64,000 nucleotides of DNA from Dryobates pubescens (taxonomy: Eukaryota > Chordata > Aves > Piciformes > Picidae). Of the stretch, positions 1 to 11,900 are shown one piece after another. How positions within the stretch are numbered: position 1 is the first letter of the stretch; every line of letters begins with the position of its first letter. The stretch lies in the NCBI RefSeq assembly GCF_014839835.1, contig NC_071617.1, positions 40,887,652 to 40,951,651 on the forward strand, given 5' to 3'. The notes below the pieces were generated by a model. The model worked only from the letters and a program-made list of their open reading frames with translations, searched no databases and had not been told where the DNA came from. The position numbers and the translations under genes are program-made.

Positions 1-69
1 AAAAAGACTTGGCCTAGTCTTCAAGTGATGCTTCCTTTGTTTTCTCTTTTTTTTTCCTCTCTGCCATAG

Positions 70-189
70 CCGTAACCTGGGAGGCAAGCTTGGCACTGCC
101 ATTACAGACAACCTGGGAATAGAGTACATTGGTCAGCTGACACAGTTCAGTGAGACAGAACTCCAGACTCACTTTGGAGACAAAACTGG
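70..189 (+). CDS. POLH: POLH exon ([11 protein letters not shown] segment)
   Basis: Acceptor is ctctgccatag before 70 and donor is gtaatt at 190. The exon opens with the last base of a codon and ends two bases into a Gly codon completed by the next exon. It encodes the thumb-region helices, matching human LGGKLG...GIEYMGELTQF. Confidence 0.93.
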
Positions 190-3100
190 GTAATTATAAA
201 CCACTCCCCACAACTTGGCTCTTGGCAGGAACTGAGAATTCCTTTCGGGCACAGGTGGTTCTGTTGAAATTTGGGAGGCTGGAAGTTAAAACTTGAGTGA
301 CATCTTTCAGAAGCATTGATCTGGCAGGCCCACAGACAGGTTTCCAGCCTTGTTTGCTCCCAAGCACTCTCCAGAGGATAACATTTTTCTTCTCAGCCAG
401 CTACTCCGCCTTCCTTTATAGTGTCTAAGGATGGGGCCAAGCTGTGGAAGGGCTGCCTTGCAGGCTGGGAAGCAGACAGGCTTGACAGTCTCATTACAGA
501 GGAAATTACAAGGCTGGGCTGGAGCCTGAAACACCAGTTTTGGGCCAAGAGCAGTAGTTAAGAGTGCCCAGCAGACTGGGGAACTGTTGTCACTTCAGGA
601 GAGGAGTTGTGTTGACAAGCAGTTGTGGCCCAAAGAAAGCCTGCCTGTTCAGCTGCGGCTGCAACAGCAGAGCTGGGGATGAGAGGCAGAGTCACAGCTT
701 GCACAGAGCTGAAAGCATGGCTTAGCAGAAGAGTAATTTGCTGTCCAGTGATGCCTGCCTCTCTGTGGCTTTTAGGTCCTGGCTCTATGACTTGTGCAGA
801 GGAATTGAAGACGAACCTGTTAAAAACCGGTACCTGCCCCAGTCCATTGGCTGCAGCAAGAACTTCCCTGGGAGGACAGCCCTGGCCACACAGAAAGAGG
901 TAGGAGACCTCTGTATCTACCACAAAGCTTGGCCTTTGTACTGGAGAAGATGAGGCTGCTAAGAGCTGAGACTAGCTTGTAAAAGTGTGGCTTTTGTGTG
1001 TCACAGTGTGCTGAAAATCAGTCTAGGGGCTCAGTGGGAGGAGGTGGTTTGGGCCCTAGAAAAGAGGGAAATCCCCATTTGACAGAAATACATTGACAAA
1101 CTCCTACAGAAAGAGGTCCAACCTTGGTGTAATTTCCATGAGCAAAACTGTGGGCCTGTGCTGTTCAAAAGGTAGTCGTGGTGCAAAGTTTCAAGGGCTT
1201 GGTTGCTAGAAGGAAGGCAACTGGCCCAAAACAAGAGGGAGAATGCACCTTACCTGCTATCTGGCGAGAGGTTCCCATAGAGAGGTAGGGAGATGCAAAG
1301 AGAGAGCCAGGGCAGGGAACCCAGGTTACTTGGCAAAGTCTAGTAGCAGTGCTGCAGGACTTATATCTATACTGCCTTGCCTCAAGTGTTGAATCCTCAC
1401 CTGTAACAATTTCTCCAGGGGTGCTCCAGACAATGGAGCCTTGTGATAGCCGGCTGAGCATTGCTCTGGTCTGGTGCCAGTGCTGTGAGCAGAGACCAAG
1501 CCTGTCTGTTACTGCTGTTTTTTCCAGGTGCAACACTGGCTCCTGCAGCTAGCTTTGGAGCTGGAATCCAGACTGATTAAGGACAGGAGCCAGGTAAGAA
1601 GGGGAGGCATGATGACTGTTAGTTAACCCTGCTGGCTTTTGGGAAGCCGTGCAGTCTGCTTGCATGGTGAGCTGTTTGCAGAGGGTGGTGTGTGGTGGGG
1701 GAGGAAGTCTGTTTATGCTCATATGTGTGCCTGTGTGCTAAGGTCTCTCAAGCAGAAAGGTGTGCAAAAGCCCAGCCAAGAAGGAAGGGTTTGGCCTAGA
1801 ACAATACAGGGCTAAGGATGGTCCTTGTCCCATGCTTCAGGAGGCAGGGACCTGAAAGCCACTGCACCTTCATCCTGCTGCATTGCTTGTCCCTTGCAAG
1901 CCCTGCCTATGCTGTGGGCTGTGAGAGGGAACAGTATGCTCAAATCCAGATGGTAGACTGTAGCATAGGGTGAGATTAATCTGCTAGCTTCATTTGTACA
2001 AGGGGCAAGAAAAAGTGTGCAGGTGCCTTTGAATGAAAACAAGGACTACCTCCTTCCCATCCTGTGTGGCACAGGCATACAAGCTCCTGCTGGCCCTTGG
2101 AGATCAGGTCAGGCAGGACAAGCTGCCATCTGTCACACAGCATCATCTAGAGCAGATGAGAACATGGCAGTGAGATGGTTTCCTCTGCCTTTCCTGCAGG
2201 TGTCACTTGAAACCCAGCTACCTCTTCTCTTTGCAGAACCACCGAGTGGCCAGGCAGCTGATGGTGGTCATCCGCATGCAGGGGGACACCCGGGTGTCGC
2301 GCCTCTGCGCCCTGTCCCGCTATGACGCCCAGAAGATGTGCAACGATGCCTTTGCTCTCATCCAAAACTGCAACGTGGCTGGGGCTCACCAAGTGGCCTG
2401 GTGAGTGTGGGAGGAAGTGGTTCACATCCCCATCAGAAGTTCTGCAGAAGGTGCAAGAACCTGACAGAAAGGAATGAGTGTGTTATGCTGACTGCCAGGA
2501 AAAGCAATGCTCAGCACATGCAAAGCAGAGCACAGCAACCTCCGCTTGTTAGGGGTAGGACAACTGAGAGCTTGGCCTCTTCTAGCCCCACATGTGGCAG
2601 GACACTTCTCACTGCTGTACTTGGAGCTAATGATTGCTATGATGATTGCTACCGGCAGGGGGCTCCCTTGCTGCAGCGAGGCAAGCTCTTGCCCTGCTGT
2701 GCTGGGCCTTGCTCTCTTCCCATAAGGACAAAAAGAGGAGGCTCTTGGGGCAGGAAGGAAAATGCAGGTGACCAGCTCTTGTATTCAACATTACTTCTTC
2801 CTGCTCTGCAGTGAAGGCTGAGGCATAGTTTAGGCAAGAAAGTCCTGTCTGTTAGGCTTCAACAAAGCTGCTGCTCCCTTAAGGTCCTCTCACCTTGCCT
2901 AGGAGTCTCACAGCAGGTCTGGCCTGTGGTAGACTGAAAATCCAGGCTGGCAGCTGGCTGTCCCTGCTCCACTGCCTTTTGCTTTGGCAAATGCTGGAAT
3001 GTGTCCAGAGAAGGGCCATGAGGATGATCAGAGGGCTGGAGCACCTCTCCTATGAGGACAGACTGAAAGAGTTGGGGCTGTTCAGTCTGGTGAAGAGAAG

Positions 3101-4509
3101 ACTCTGAGGTGACCTTATTGTGGCCTTCCAGTATCTGAAGGGGGCCTACAAGAAGGCTGGGGAGGGACTTCTCAGGATCTCAGGTAGTGATAGGACTAGG
3201 GGGAATGGAATGAAGCTGGAGGTGGGGAGATTTGGGCTGGACGTGAGGAGGAAGTTCTTCACTATGGGAGTGGTGAAGCCCTGGAGGTGGTTGAGGCCCC
3301 GTCTCTGGAGGTAAGCCCAGGCTGGATGAGGCTCTGGCCAGCCTGATCTAGTGTGGGGTGTCCCTGCCCATGGCAGGGGGGTTGGAACTGGATGATCCTT
3401 GTGGTCCCTTCCAACCCTGACTGGTACTATGAAATGCTGTTCTGGGAAGAGACTGGCTGCTCTAACCCATCCTGCTATGTCTGGAGGAAGCAATGCTCAT
3501 GTTTTGTCAGAGAAAATGCCTCTCCCACCCCTTGCCAGATACTCAAACTGCAGGTGCCTTGCCTGAGAGCATTTTATGTTGCTTAAAGTCTTACCTCAAA
3601 AGACTCTGCTTTCCAGGCTCACACCCACGCTGATGTTGTGTCCTTTGCAGGTCTCCACCGCTCATATCAGTGCTTCTCTCGGCAAACAAGTTCTCAGAGC
3701 CTGCCACGCTCCTCTCTGCAGGCATTGCCACCTTCCTGACAAGTGATACCCAGCCCGATGACGCAGCTACCACCAGCCAAAATGCCACATCCTCTGCGAG
3801 GCCCAGAGTCAAATTTTTTAGGAGCCCAAGCAAAGATTCTAGGCAGAAGCCAGCTCATGCTATTGAGTCGTTCTTCCAGAAGGTGGCAGAAAAGCAGCAG
3901 TCACAGGTGGTAGCACCAATCAGCATGCCAGCTGCTACCACTGCAGAGTCACCTGTGCCCAGCTCCCCAGGGCACCAAGAGAGAGGTGATGGTAGACTTG
4001 CCGCTGTGCAGTGTGACCTGGAGTCCTCTGTGCAGCAGAGTCCCGGAGACAGAAGCCCTACTTCTCCTTACAAGAGGCCTCTGTGTGAGAAGTCATTGTC
4101 TGGTGCTACACAAACACCCTCTACTCCACCCAGCTCCAAAACCCGTCTGGAATTGGAGCCAGCTATGGAGGGAAGCGAGCAGAATTTGCCACCCTTTTCT
4201 GAGCTTGCCCTACTCCCTCCTGCCTCACCAGGGGACCAGCAGCGCTGCGAGAAGTGTGGCCAGCTTGTGCTGGTGTGGGAGTTCCCAGAGCACATGGACT
4301 ATCACTTTGCTCTGGAGCTTCAAAACTCCTTCCTGGAGGCCAGTGCTCCCACGGCTCCAGCAGCAGCTGACAGCCCAAAGGCTGCAGCTTCCAGATCTCC
4401 TGCCAAGGCAAAGAACAAGCCCAAGATTCCAACAGGATCTAGTGCAAAACGACCCAGAGAAAGCGTGACTAGGACTTTGGATTTCTTCTTCAAGCGCTTA
4501 CCTCCTTAA
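70..4509 (+). CDS. POLH: DNA polymerase eta, 3' part (last five exons)
   Basis: Y-family translesion DNA polymerase that copies past UV cyclobutane dimers in the nucleus. Five exons are in the window: 70-189, 776-899, 1528-1593, 2237-2400 and 3651-4509. They join in phase and match human POLH from the helix-hairpin/thumb region ([11 protein letters not shown]) through the little-finger domain ([28 protein letters not shown]) to the C-terminus. The last exon encodes a disordered tail with a PIP-box-like AHAIESFF (3853-3876), a UBZ ubiquitin-binding zinc finger with CEKC at 4246-4257 and the two His codons at 4291 and 4303, and a terminal PIP-like TRTLDFFF (4468-4491). The conserved Asp of the UBZ (MDYHFALEL) is present. 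The catalytic palm and N-terminus lie upstream of the window. The gene is tail to tail with GTPBP2, as in human. No frame disruption is seen. Confidence 0.97.
776..899 (+). CDS. POLH: POLH exon ([11 protein letters not shown] segment)
   Basis: Acceptor is ggcttttag and donor is gtaggag. It encodes [15 protein letters not shown] and the conserved IGCSKNFPG that opens the little-finger domain. It ends on a codon boundary (GAG). Confidence 0.95.
1528..1593 (+). CDS. POLH: POLH exon (22 codons)
   Basis: Acceptor is ttttttccag and donor is gtaagaag. A 66-nt, phase 0-0 exon encoding [16 protein letters not shown], matching human VQWWLLQLAQELEERL. Confidence 0.93.
2237..2400 (+). CDS. POLH: POLH exon (little finger)
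   Basis: Acceptor is ctttgcag and donor is gtgagtg. It encodes [28 protein letters not shown] and IQNCN and ends within the Trp codon of the conserved W-SPPL junction. Confidence 0.95.
2985..3433 (+). repeat. CR1 LINE fragment in the last POLH intron
   Basis: A sense-strand CR1 3' portion. Translated pieces include [20 protein letters not shown] and [17 protein letters not shown], followed by the 3' UTR ending ...CCTTCCAACCCTGACTGGTACTATGA. Several indels and the divergent 3' end indicate an older subfamily than the copies elsewhere in the window. Confidence 0.88.
3651..4509 (+). CDS. POLH: POLH last exon (UBZ and PIP boxes)
   Basis: Acceptor is tcctttgcag. The exon reads [18 protein letters not shown], then a Ser/Pro/Ala-rich tail, UBZ finger and final PIP-like motif, with the stop ending at 4509. 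The disordered stretch differs strongly from the human one; the UBZ and both FF motifs are kept. Confidence 0.97.
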
Positions 4510-4623
4510 CTCCCAGCCATGCTAGGAGTTTTTTAGTTAAACAGTGTTTTTAAAAGCATCAGTGTTTATAAAAGCTTTTACCTGTATTTAAAGTGCTTGC
4601 CATTTTTCAATGCAGAAGAGTCT

Positions 4624-4629
4624 AATAAA
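4624..4629 (+). terminator. POLH: POLH polyadenylation signal
   Basis: AATAAA lies 115 nt after the POLH stop codon, giving a short 3' UTR. No better signal lies nearer the stop. Confidence 0.75.
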
Positions 4630-6700
4630 TTATTTTTACCACAAGTCTAAGAGGTACTCATGAATTGCATATGATGCTGGATATCCCTGGTTTAGCTGGT
4701 GGCAGCTAGCTTTCCTCTGCCTCCTTGGTGTTACCAGAAACTCTATTGTACTCTCACCTACACCTCCTGCCATGGGTATTTCCATTGCATCATTGCTCAG
4801 TAATTCTACTGTGAAAGCAGTCACTGTAAGCACAGTGGCTTATCCCAGGGAGCCTCCAGCAAAGCTTAGGCATGAACCTCTATCCTGTCGCTTAGTATGA
4901 AGCCTGGGTCTTTCCTGGCTGTAGTTGCAGGCCTTCCCTTTACTGTGGAACATATATGGTAGCTTAGGGTTGTGGTTCCTTCCCCCTGTGGAAGACAAGG
5001 ATTTTTCTTTTTTTTTTACTTCTTCTCCAGTCAGGATTTTTGTTACAGGCAATAGTTTGGCAGATAACCTCTGTAGCAGTGTGTTGCATGATGCTCATCA
5101 CCAGCAGTGGAAGACACAAGACAGACTTCTCCTGTCAAATAAGATGTGAGAAAGCTGGAGCTGTGCAGGCATACCTTTCATTTTGAAATCTGAGCACTAG
5201 TTCCTGATAATTGCTATTGACACAGTCTATTGCTAGAGCTCCTGTGAAGGGATGGTAAACATGCCAGAGAGACACAGCCCTCTGAAAACTTTTCTCTGTC
5301 ACAGAAGTAGTATGGAACCACCTTTTTCCTCCTTCCCAGAGACTGGGTGATAGTACATGCACATTTATGACAGGTCTCTGTTTTGTTTGTGCCCTGACCG
5401 ATGACTTGTTTGGTTCTCTGGGTCACAGTTCACATTAGGTGGCTGGCTCAGCACTCCACAAATTGCAACGGAGCCAACAAAGCAGAGTATCATGGAGGGG
5501 GCAAATAGGAACTGAGAAACTGAGTGGCTCCAGGGCAAGAAATGGGCCTGTCCTCACATGCTTGGCAAGGCTCACTGCTACACTGCTAGCTGCCTGGAGC
5601 CTGCTGGCCTCTTGCAGAAGTCCTGCCACCAATAATTTCAACTCGGCTCTTGAGGCAGTGGGAAAGGACATGCCACATCAAGGCAGCACTGGGTGGAGTT
5701 TGGAAATGCTTTGCAGAGAGTTTCATCAGCTGCAGGCTTCCCCTCCCTGAGCAGAGGGCAGAGAGCCTTTCAGGCAGCAGATTCTGATGCAAAGTACAGC
5801 TGTATTTGCATGCGCAGTTTCTCTTTCATTTCTGAACTGCACCATCCTATTTGCAGCTGTCGAGCTGCTCTCCTTTCAGCAGACAGCCTGTGCTGGGAAG
5901 CTGCTATGCTGCTGTCTGTGGAGGTCTACTACTTCATGGTTGTTTCAAGATTTCAGGAAGCACAAGAAGCTCATTCTGGTGCGTGCAGCTCTGCTAGTAA
6001 TCATCAGAGGAAGGAATTCTAGTCACTCCCATTAATGACAGTCCTTACATTGCAAGGTGACAAGTTCTCCAAAGTCCTCATGTAAAGAGACGTAGCAACC
6101 AGTCTGACAGGATTGCCTCACGCTCCTGTGACAGCAGCACGTCTCATTTCCTCAGTGCCTAGCAGGGCTGGACTCAGCAGGTGCCACTACCCGATACATA
6201 AAAAGCAAGCAAATCCCTTCAGTGACACAAGTCACCTCCACGGGGCATCCTCTGCTTGTCCCACGGGAACATCCTGTCCTCACGGAGAGAAGGCAGTCAC
6301 AAACCCCTTGGTAAGGTCAAAGCTACTTTAAAAGCCAAGCCCCAGGTTAGATGCATGCCCTAGAAAGCATCTCTTTAATTAGGTTCTGGGGCACTTTGCG
6401 GCTGCGAGGAAGCACCCGCCACAGCCTGCTCCGCCCACAGCAGCCCCGAGCGCTGTGCGCAGGGTGACGTGGCTGCGGTCACCCCGGGCTGCACGCCCAG
6501 GCTTGCTCAGATAAGCTGGGAGAGCACGGCTGTAAACAGCAGCGCGCGTGCATTCCTTCCAGGCTGCAGGGTGGTATTTATAGGGATGACTGCAGGAAGC
6601 TTAGAGAGGAGTGAAGGGCAGCCACCACCAACCATGACCCAGCTCCAAGGGCACGGAGCAAGAGCCCCGCTCCACCCTTGCTCGTTGTACCATTCAGCCA
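4630..6700. other. Intergenic region between POLH and GTPBP2 3' ends
   Basis: Tail-to-tail spacer of about 2 kb. I see no coding exon and no clear transposon. A GC-richer island with TATA- and CRE-like motifs at about 6390-6640 is listed separately. Confidence 0.6.
6390..6640 (+). promoter_or_regulatory. Promoter-like GC-rich patch downstream of GTPBP2
   Basis: A local GC/CpG-rich stretch contains TGACGTGG (CRE/USF-like), CAGATAAG (GATA-like) and GGTATTTATAG (TATA-like) at about 6572-6582, followed about 50 bp later by an ATG in good context (ACCATGA). It lies just past the likely GTPBP2 3' end. It could be an enhancer or the promoter of a non-coding or short transcript. No conserved protein follows the ATG. 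Confidence 0.3.
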
Positions 6701-6719
6701 GCAAGCTCAATAAAACATC

Positions 6720-6725
6720 TTTATT
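6720..6725 (-). terminator. GTPBP2: Probable GTPBP2 polyadenylation signal
   Basis: AATAAA on the minus strand, the first I find after the GTPBP2 stop, implying a 3' UTR of about 2 kb (8752 to about 6700). A plus-strand AATAAA sits 6 bp away at 6709-6714. Confidence 0.55.
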
Positions 6726-8752
6726 CTGTACATTTATATATAGATGCTTGGGCAACAGGAACAAGCCCCAGCATTAGAAAAATTCAAGACAACACAACAG
6801 CAATTATGAAGAGCATGGCACCAAGAACAGTCATGCCACAGATGGCAGGGACGAGGTGAGACCAGCCCTCAGCCATTTCAGAGAAGGTCACAGCACCCTA
6901 TGCCTGCTTTGGGGCAGAAAACATCAGGGCTACTGCAAACAGCTGGTGTCCCCTCCATCCCCCAGGCAGCTTTCTTTGTGACCCACTAGAACCAAAGGGA
7001 AGAGCCTGCTGGCAGTTGGGTCTGTCCTTGCAGGTATGGGTGAAAGACCGTGTCACCATAACACCCAGACTGCTGACAGGATGGGAAGGAAGAGGGCAGC
7101 GACCCTGAGCCAGAAGCTGCTGTCTCACCGCTGGGCTGATGGGGAAGAAGCGGATTTTCAGCTAGGTCAGTGCTCCCCACAAGGGACAAATCACTGTTGA
7201 GCTGGCTCTGAATCCCTTCACTAATACCACCATGCCATCAGCTTCCCCACACCTCAGCATGGCCACCACCTCCCCACCTGCTAGAGCCTGGCCCAGTGGG
7301 CAGCACCACTTTATGACGGCCACAGATCAGCACAGGCCACTCGGTGCTGCAGGCACTGCCTGTGCCAGGAGCTCAGAAGCAGAACTTGCTCTGAGCACAG
7401 AAGGGATGTTTGGGTGTCTAAGTGCTATCACAGCCCATCGCCCTTCACGCTGGTCAGGGCTGGCAGGCCACCATACTATGCGGCAGAGCTGGCCGAAGGC
7501 CTGGTGCTCGCAGCTGACACTTTTGGTCTAACAGTCAACGATAAACCCAAAAGCTTATGTACAGCTATACAGCCCCTGCAGCACCACAGTCACACAGGGA
7601 AGCTGCGTGACAGTGAGTGGGAGACAAAAGTGCTCCCCTCTTTGTGCGCAGAGTCCTTGCTGGCAACACCAGCTTTCCTCTGACAACGAACCCCAGTGGC
7701 AAGGGAAAGAAACCAAGTCTGTCTTGAGAAGAAAGAGAAATAAACATCATGCCACTGTCAAATCACATCTAAACAATAGAACTCATCTGGTTCTGCTTTA
7801 GTAACAGAGTCTGTCCTCCTCACACATTAAGGCAAGCATGCGAGGAGCAAGCTAGGCTAGGCCCTGGCATAGCCACACCAGGGAGCCCACTGCAAACCAC
7901 TCCTGCCTGCAAGTCATACCTGCAGCCAAACATTCATAGAAACAACCTTCACATGCTAGCACAGACCCAGGCCCCACTCAACTCCAAAGAATGGCCTCCT
8001 GGCCAGCTGCTGTGAGGAAGAGATCCAAGTGCAAGCTCTGCCTTCATGGCATTACTTTGGGAGGCTGTGCCTCTTAAAGGAGGTGCAGCTTCCCAGAAGT
8101 CATAAAGTGGAATGCTGAAGGAGCATGCACAAGTGAGTGGGGAACAGGACACTTGCTCAACAATAACACACTTGGATAGGAGTAATACAAAACCAACACA
8201 CAAATGGACACAGCAGATTAAAGCCAATCAAGATTAAAATGGTTAAAAAGTGTCCTGAATGAATTTTGAGAGATTCAGCCAAGCCCCTGCTGTGGGTAGC
8301 AGGGCCTCTTCCATCCCCTGCCCAGAGGGATGACTCAAGAGAGAACTGTTAACAACCCAGTGCTCAGAGAGCAGAAATGTGACTAGATCTTGTGTCAGAG
8401 ATGGAAAAACATCCCCTTCAACGCTAGTCTTCAAGAGTTCTGCTCCTCCCAACCAATAATTTTCAAAACAAAGCCACAACTTGCCTGCTCAGGTCTTCTA
8501 AGTGCCTCAGATATATTCTGAATGAGAACAGGGTAACGAAAGCCGCAGGCGACGTGGAGAACATGCTTAACTTGCCCCATGTATGGCACTGGATGCAAGA
8601 AACTCTCCCAGGCTCCATCTTACAGTGCAGAGGAGGGAAACTCATGCTATAACAGGACAGCAGCAGCTCCAGGCACTGCTCAGAGAGCCACAAGAGCTTC
8701 CATCCTTCTCCCCTGTTGCTGGTGAGTGGAGATCTATCTGACCGAGCGTTAG

Positions 8753-8950
8753 TCAGAAGCTCAGCTGTCCAGGCCCCAGGGACTCCTCCAGACCATTTTC
8801 TTTGGCGGTAATGGCTTGGAGATCAGTGACATGCCCAATGCCTTTGGTGACTCCTTCACGGAAAAGCAGCTTGGCTCCAATCTTCAAGTATTCAGGATGC
8901 TTGATGAACCTGAAACGGACGACTGCCTTCTCCCCTGTCCGCAGCTTGTC
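8753..8950 (-). CDS. GTPBP2: GTPBP2 last coding exon
   Basis: Acceptor is tttctcttctcag. Encodes [19 protein letters not shown] to [13 protein letters not shown], then a C-terminal tail that differs from human and runs several residues longer. Stop TGA is at 8755-8753. Confidence 0.95.
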   Translation of the reverse strand, partial: DKLRTGEKAVVRFRFIKHPEYLKIGAKLLFREGVTKGIGHVTDLQAITAKENGLEESLGPGQLSF

Positions 8951-11900
8951 CTGAGAAGAGAAAGGGGATTGCTTAGACCCGGCTACCATATGGATGCATG
9001 CAGAAGATGGATGCTAAGAAGACAAGAAAAATTAGCAGGTGGCCTCCCCAAGACTGCATGGCTTGAGCCCTTCCCATTTTTGCATGCATAAGGGGAGACA
9101 GAAAGACACAAGCTCTGGAGACTGAAGAGTTCACCTCCCTCTCCAGTCTTGCTGTAGTCCATCATGGTGCTTGTTTTGTGAGGAAGGAATTCTTTAACGT
9201 GCTGGGAGGATAAGCAACTGAATAGGCAGGATAAAGGGGTGGGGTGTATTTCTAGGAAGGGACACAGCTACTCAAGATACCAGTACCCCCTAGCTTTACA
9301 TGAGGGCATGGTGGAATCCCAACAAACCCCACAGGAAGGTCCATCTTTCTCCCCTTTCCTCCCACGCCTACCTTTCCATGGATCTTCTCCACGATAGCAG
9401 TCTGTCGCACATTCCCCACGTGCACCGTCACCTGGAACCCCTTCCGGAAAGTTGTAGCATGGAACAGCAGCACTATCTCGGCTTCAAACACTGAGCAGAT
9501 GGTGGGGTTCATTTCTGGGCTCACCATGACCATGCCCTGCAACAACCCAAAGCTCAGATCAGTTAGGGCCAGTTTCTTTGCTTCTGAACAGACCCCAGAA
9601 TCACAAACATATCACCACTTTGTGACTTGGTCTTGCAACCCTTTCTCAGCCTTGTACTCATCCTACCTCATAGCCTGGCCACTTCCTTCCTTTCCAGCAT
9701 GTGTCCTGCAAGCATTTCACTCCCACCCTACTAATGGGAGGGAAGCCTCCAGTCCTGCTCACTGGACCAGTGAGGAAACTGGTGAAAGCAGGACTGACCT
9801 TGCGCAGCAGGGAGCGGTCGAAGGGTCCAAGGGCCAGGGTGGCTGCCTGCCCGGCCCGCAGCACGCGGCAGGCAGAGCGGTTGCGCTGGATGCTGCACAC
9901 TTTCAGCCGCAGGAACTTCCCATCATCAGTGGGACCGACAACAAGACTCTCCCCTTCTCGACAGATCCCACTGTCCAGGGCAGAACAACAGGACAGAGTT
10001 CATCAGGAGACAAGGAAGAGATTTCACCCTCCGGGATCGATCTGCACAAACTTCCCAGGGCCATGGAGGTGAGTGTCCTGGGGCTCTTACCTGTAACCAA
10101 CTAACAGGTATGCAAAGCTGGTGGGAGCTGGGATTTCCTACAGTAGGAGCAAAGCCCCACTATGACTCCTAAAAATACCAGGTATCCCTCCAACGTTCTG
10201 TCCCCAGTGCTCTTCCACACTGCATTGTTTCTGGTGGAGAGCCTGCCTTTGATGCCTGTTCTGCGTGGAACTGCTCTGGTCATTCCCCAACACTAAGGGA
10301 CAGCTGCCTTCTCATGGGGTAGCATGCAGTTAGCCTCTACTTGGATCAGAGGACATGCCCTCTACTTTTCTTCTCTCTGCTTAAGGAGGAAGGCAATGCC
10401 TTGGGATCATTGCTAACCTCTGCCAGGTCAGGGTCCCAGCATGCCACATGCTACCCCAGCATCTTCACAGCAGACTGTCTGCTTGCACACGTCCAATGGT
10501 CTGCTCCCAACACCCTACAGGGTTTTATCCTCACTTGGTTCAGCCATCTGGCAGCAGTCAGGACTGAGCCTCACACTGCTTCCATTTGCAGAGGGTGACT
10601 CTAACCCTGTGGAAATTCCAGCAACCGTTCACACCCACACTTGTCTGCCTGGCCTCACTTACCTTGACAGAGTTCCTCCCACAACTGTCCCCACCTCTGG
10701 CACAGTATAAATTTCATCTACCTGCAGCAAGGCAACAAGAATAAGCTGCTCAGACAGGTGTGAAACAGCACTCCAGAATGAGAATAAGATGCCCACCCGC
10801 TGTGTGGAGGTAAGCTCTCTGCCGGTCATCACACGCCATCTCAGAGCTTTCATCAGCCCCCACTATCTTCCTGTTAGAGGAACCTTTGCCTTTTAAGCAG
10901 CAACCAGAGACACAACCTTACCCCTGTGAGAGGGTCTTGCCTTGGTTAGGATAGAGCTCAGCCTAACAGGCTTTCTTTGAGGACTGAGTCCATTCTTTAC
11001 TTTTATGTCTCCAGATAATCCATCAGTTCACCATGTCCCCTTCTCAGGGTGTCCAGAGCCCCCAGATGTTTGCCATGTCACAGCATTGTGCTTACACACC
11101 TGAAACTCTGTGAGTTGCTGCATTAGTTCTTCCTGCTCTTTACTGTTGGTAAGTGGAGGAAGGACATTGAGGAAGACTTTTAAGAGATCCAGGTTCTCCC
11201 CCGAAACGCTCGACAGTGTGAAGATTGGGGTGATGCTGTCAGACACAAAGAAACAAGAATAAGAAGGCAGCCAAAGCACAACTGCAGAAGGTGGCTGAGA
11301 TTATGAATCTGCCGAGTCCGGCAAGAAGGCAGAGACTACAGAGATAAACAGTGAGAGCAGGAGGTCACATGGGCTAAGTACAGCTTTGGCAGTAACCCCT
11401 GCCTCCATGGTTGGTCAAAGTACCAATCCCCTGCCAACCCACACTTCTGTCATGGAGAAGTAACTCCAGTGTGGCTTCAGGCACTGCCTCCTCCCATAGC
11501 CCAAAGAGAGGCCTGGGAGAGGAAAATGCCTCCGTGGAGAACGCAAACGTAGGAAATGTGATGGGGAGACAAGATGTTCAAGATGCAAGTTGCCTCCCCT
11601 TCCCCAGCTCCACACAGCAACCCAGTCTGAACTGCCTGCTCCCAGCCAAAAGAAGAAATCATCCCTTACTTGGGAGACTGTGCAAACTGTTGTGCTGCTG
11701 TAACAGCATCATCATCAGAGTTCACAAGCAGGGGAAGCTTGTTGCAGCCTGGCTGTTTCAGGATTCGCTCCAGCTGCTTCACTGTCCGTTCCACGGTGGC
11801 TTTCGAACACAAGTCAACTTTGCTTATGACAATGAAGAAGGGGACCTTGAGGGCCATGGCCAAGCCCAAGTGCTCTCGTGTTGTGCCTGCTGTGGGAGAC

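Noticed and set aside
6634-6777. 48-codon frame after the TATA-like patch as a small gene
   Set aside because: It runs through the region of converging polyadenylation signals and has no recognisable similarity; only the promoter-like patch is kept.
9499-10104. 201-codon open frame on the plus strand
   Set aside because: Lies opposite GTPBP2 exons 10 and 11 and their intron; no homology and no splice or promoter support.
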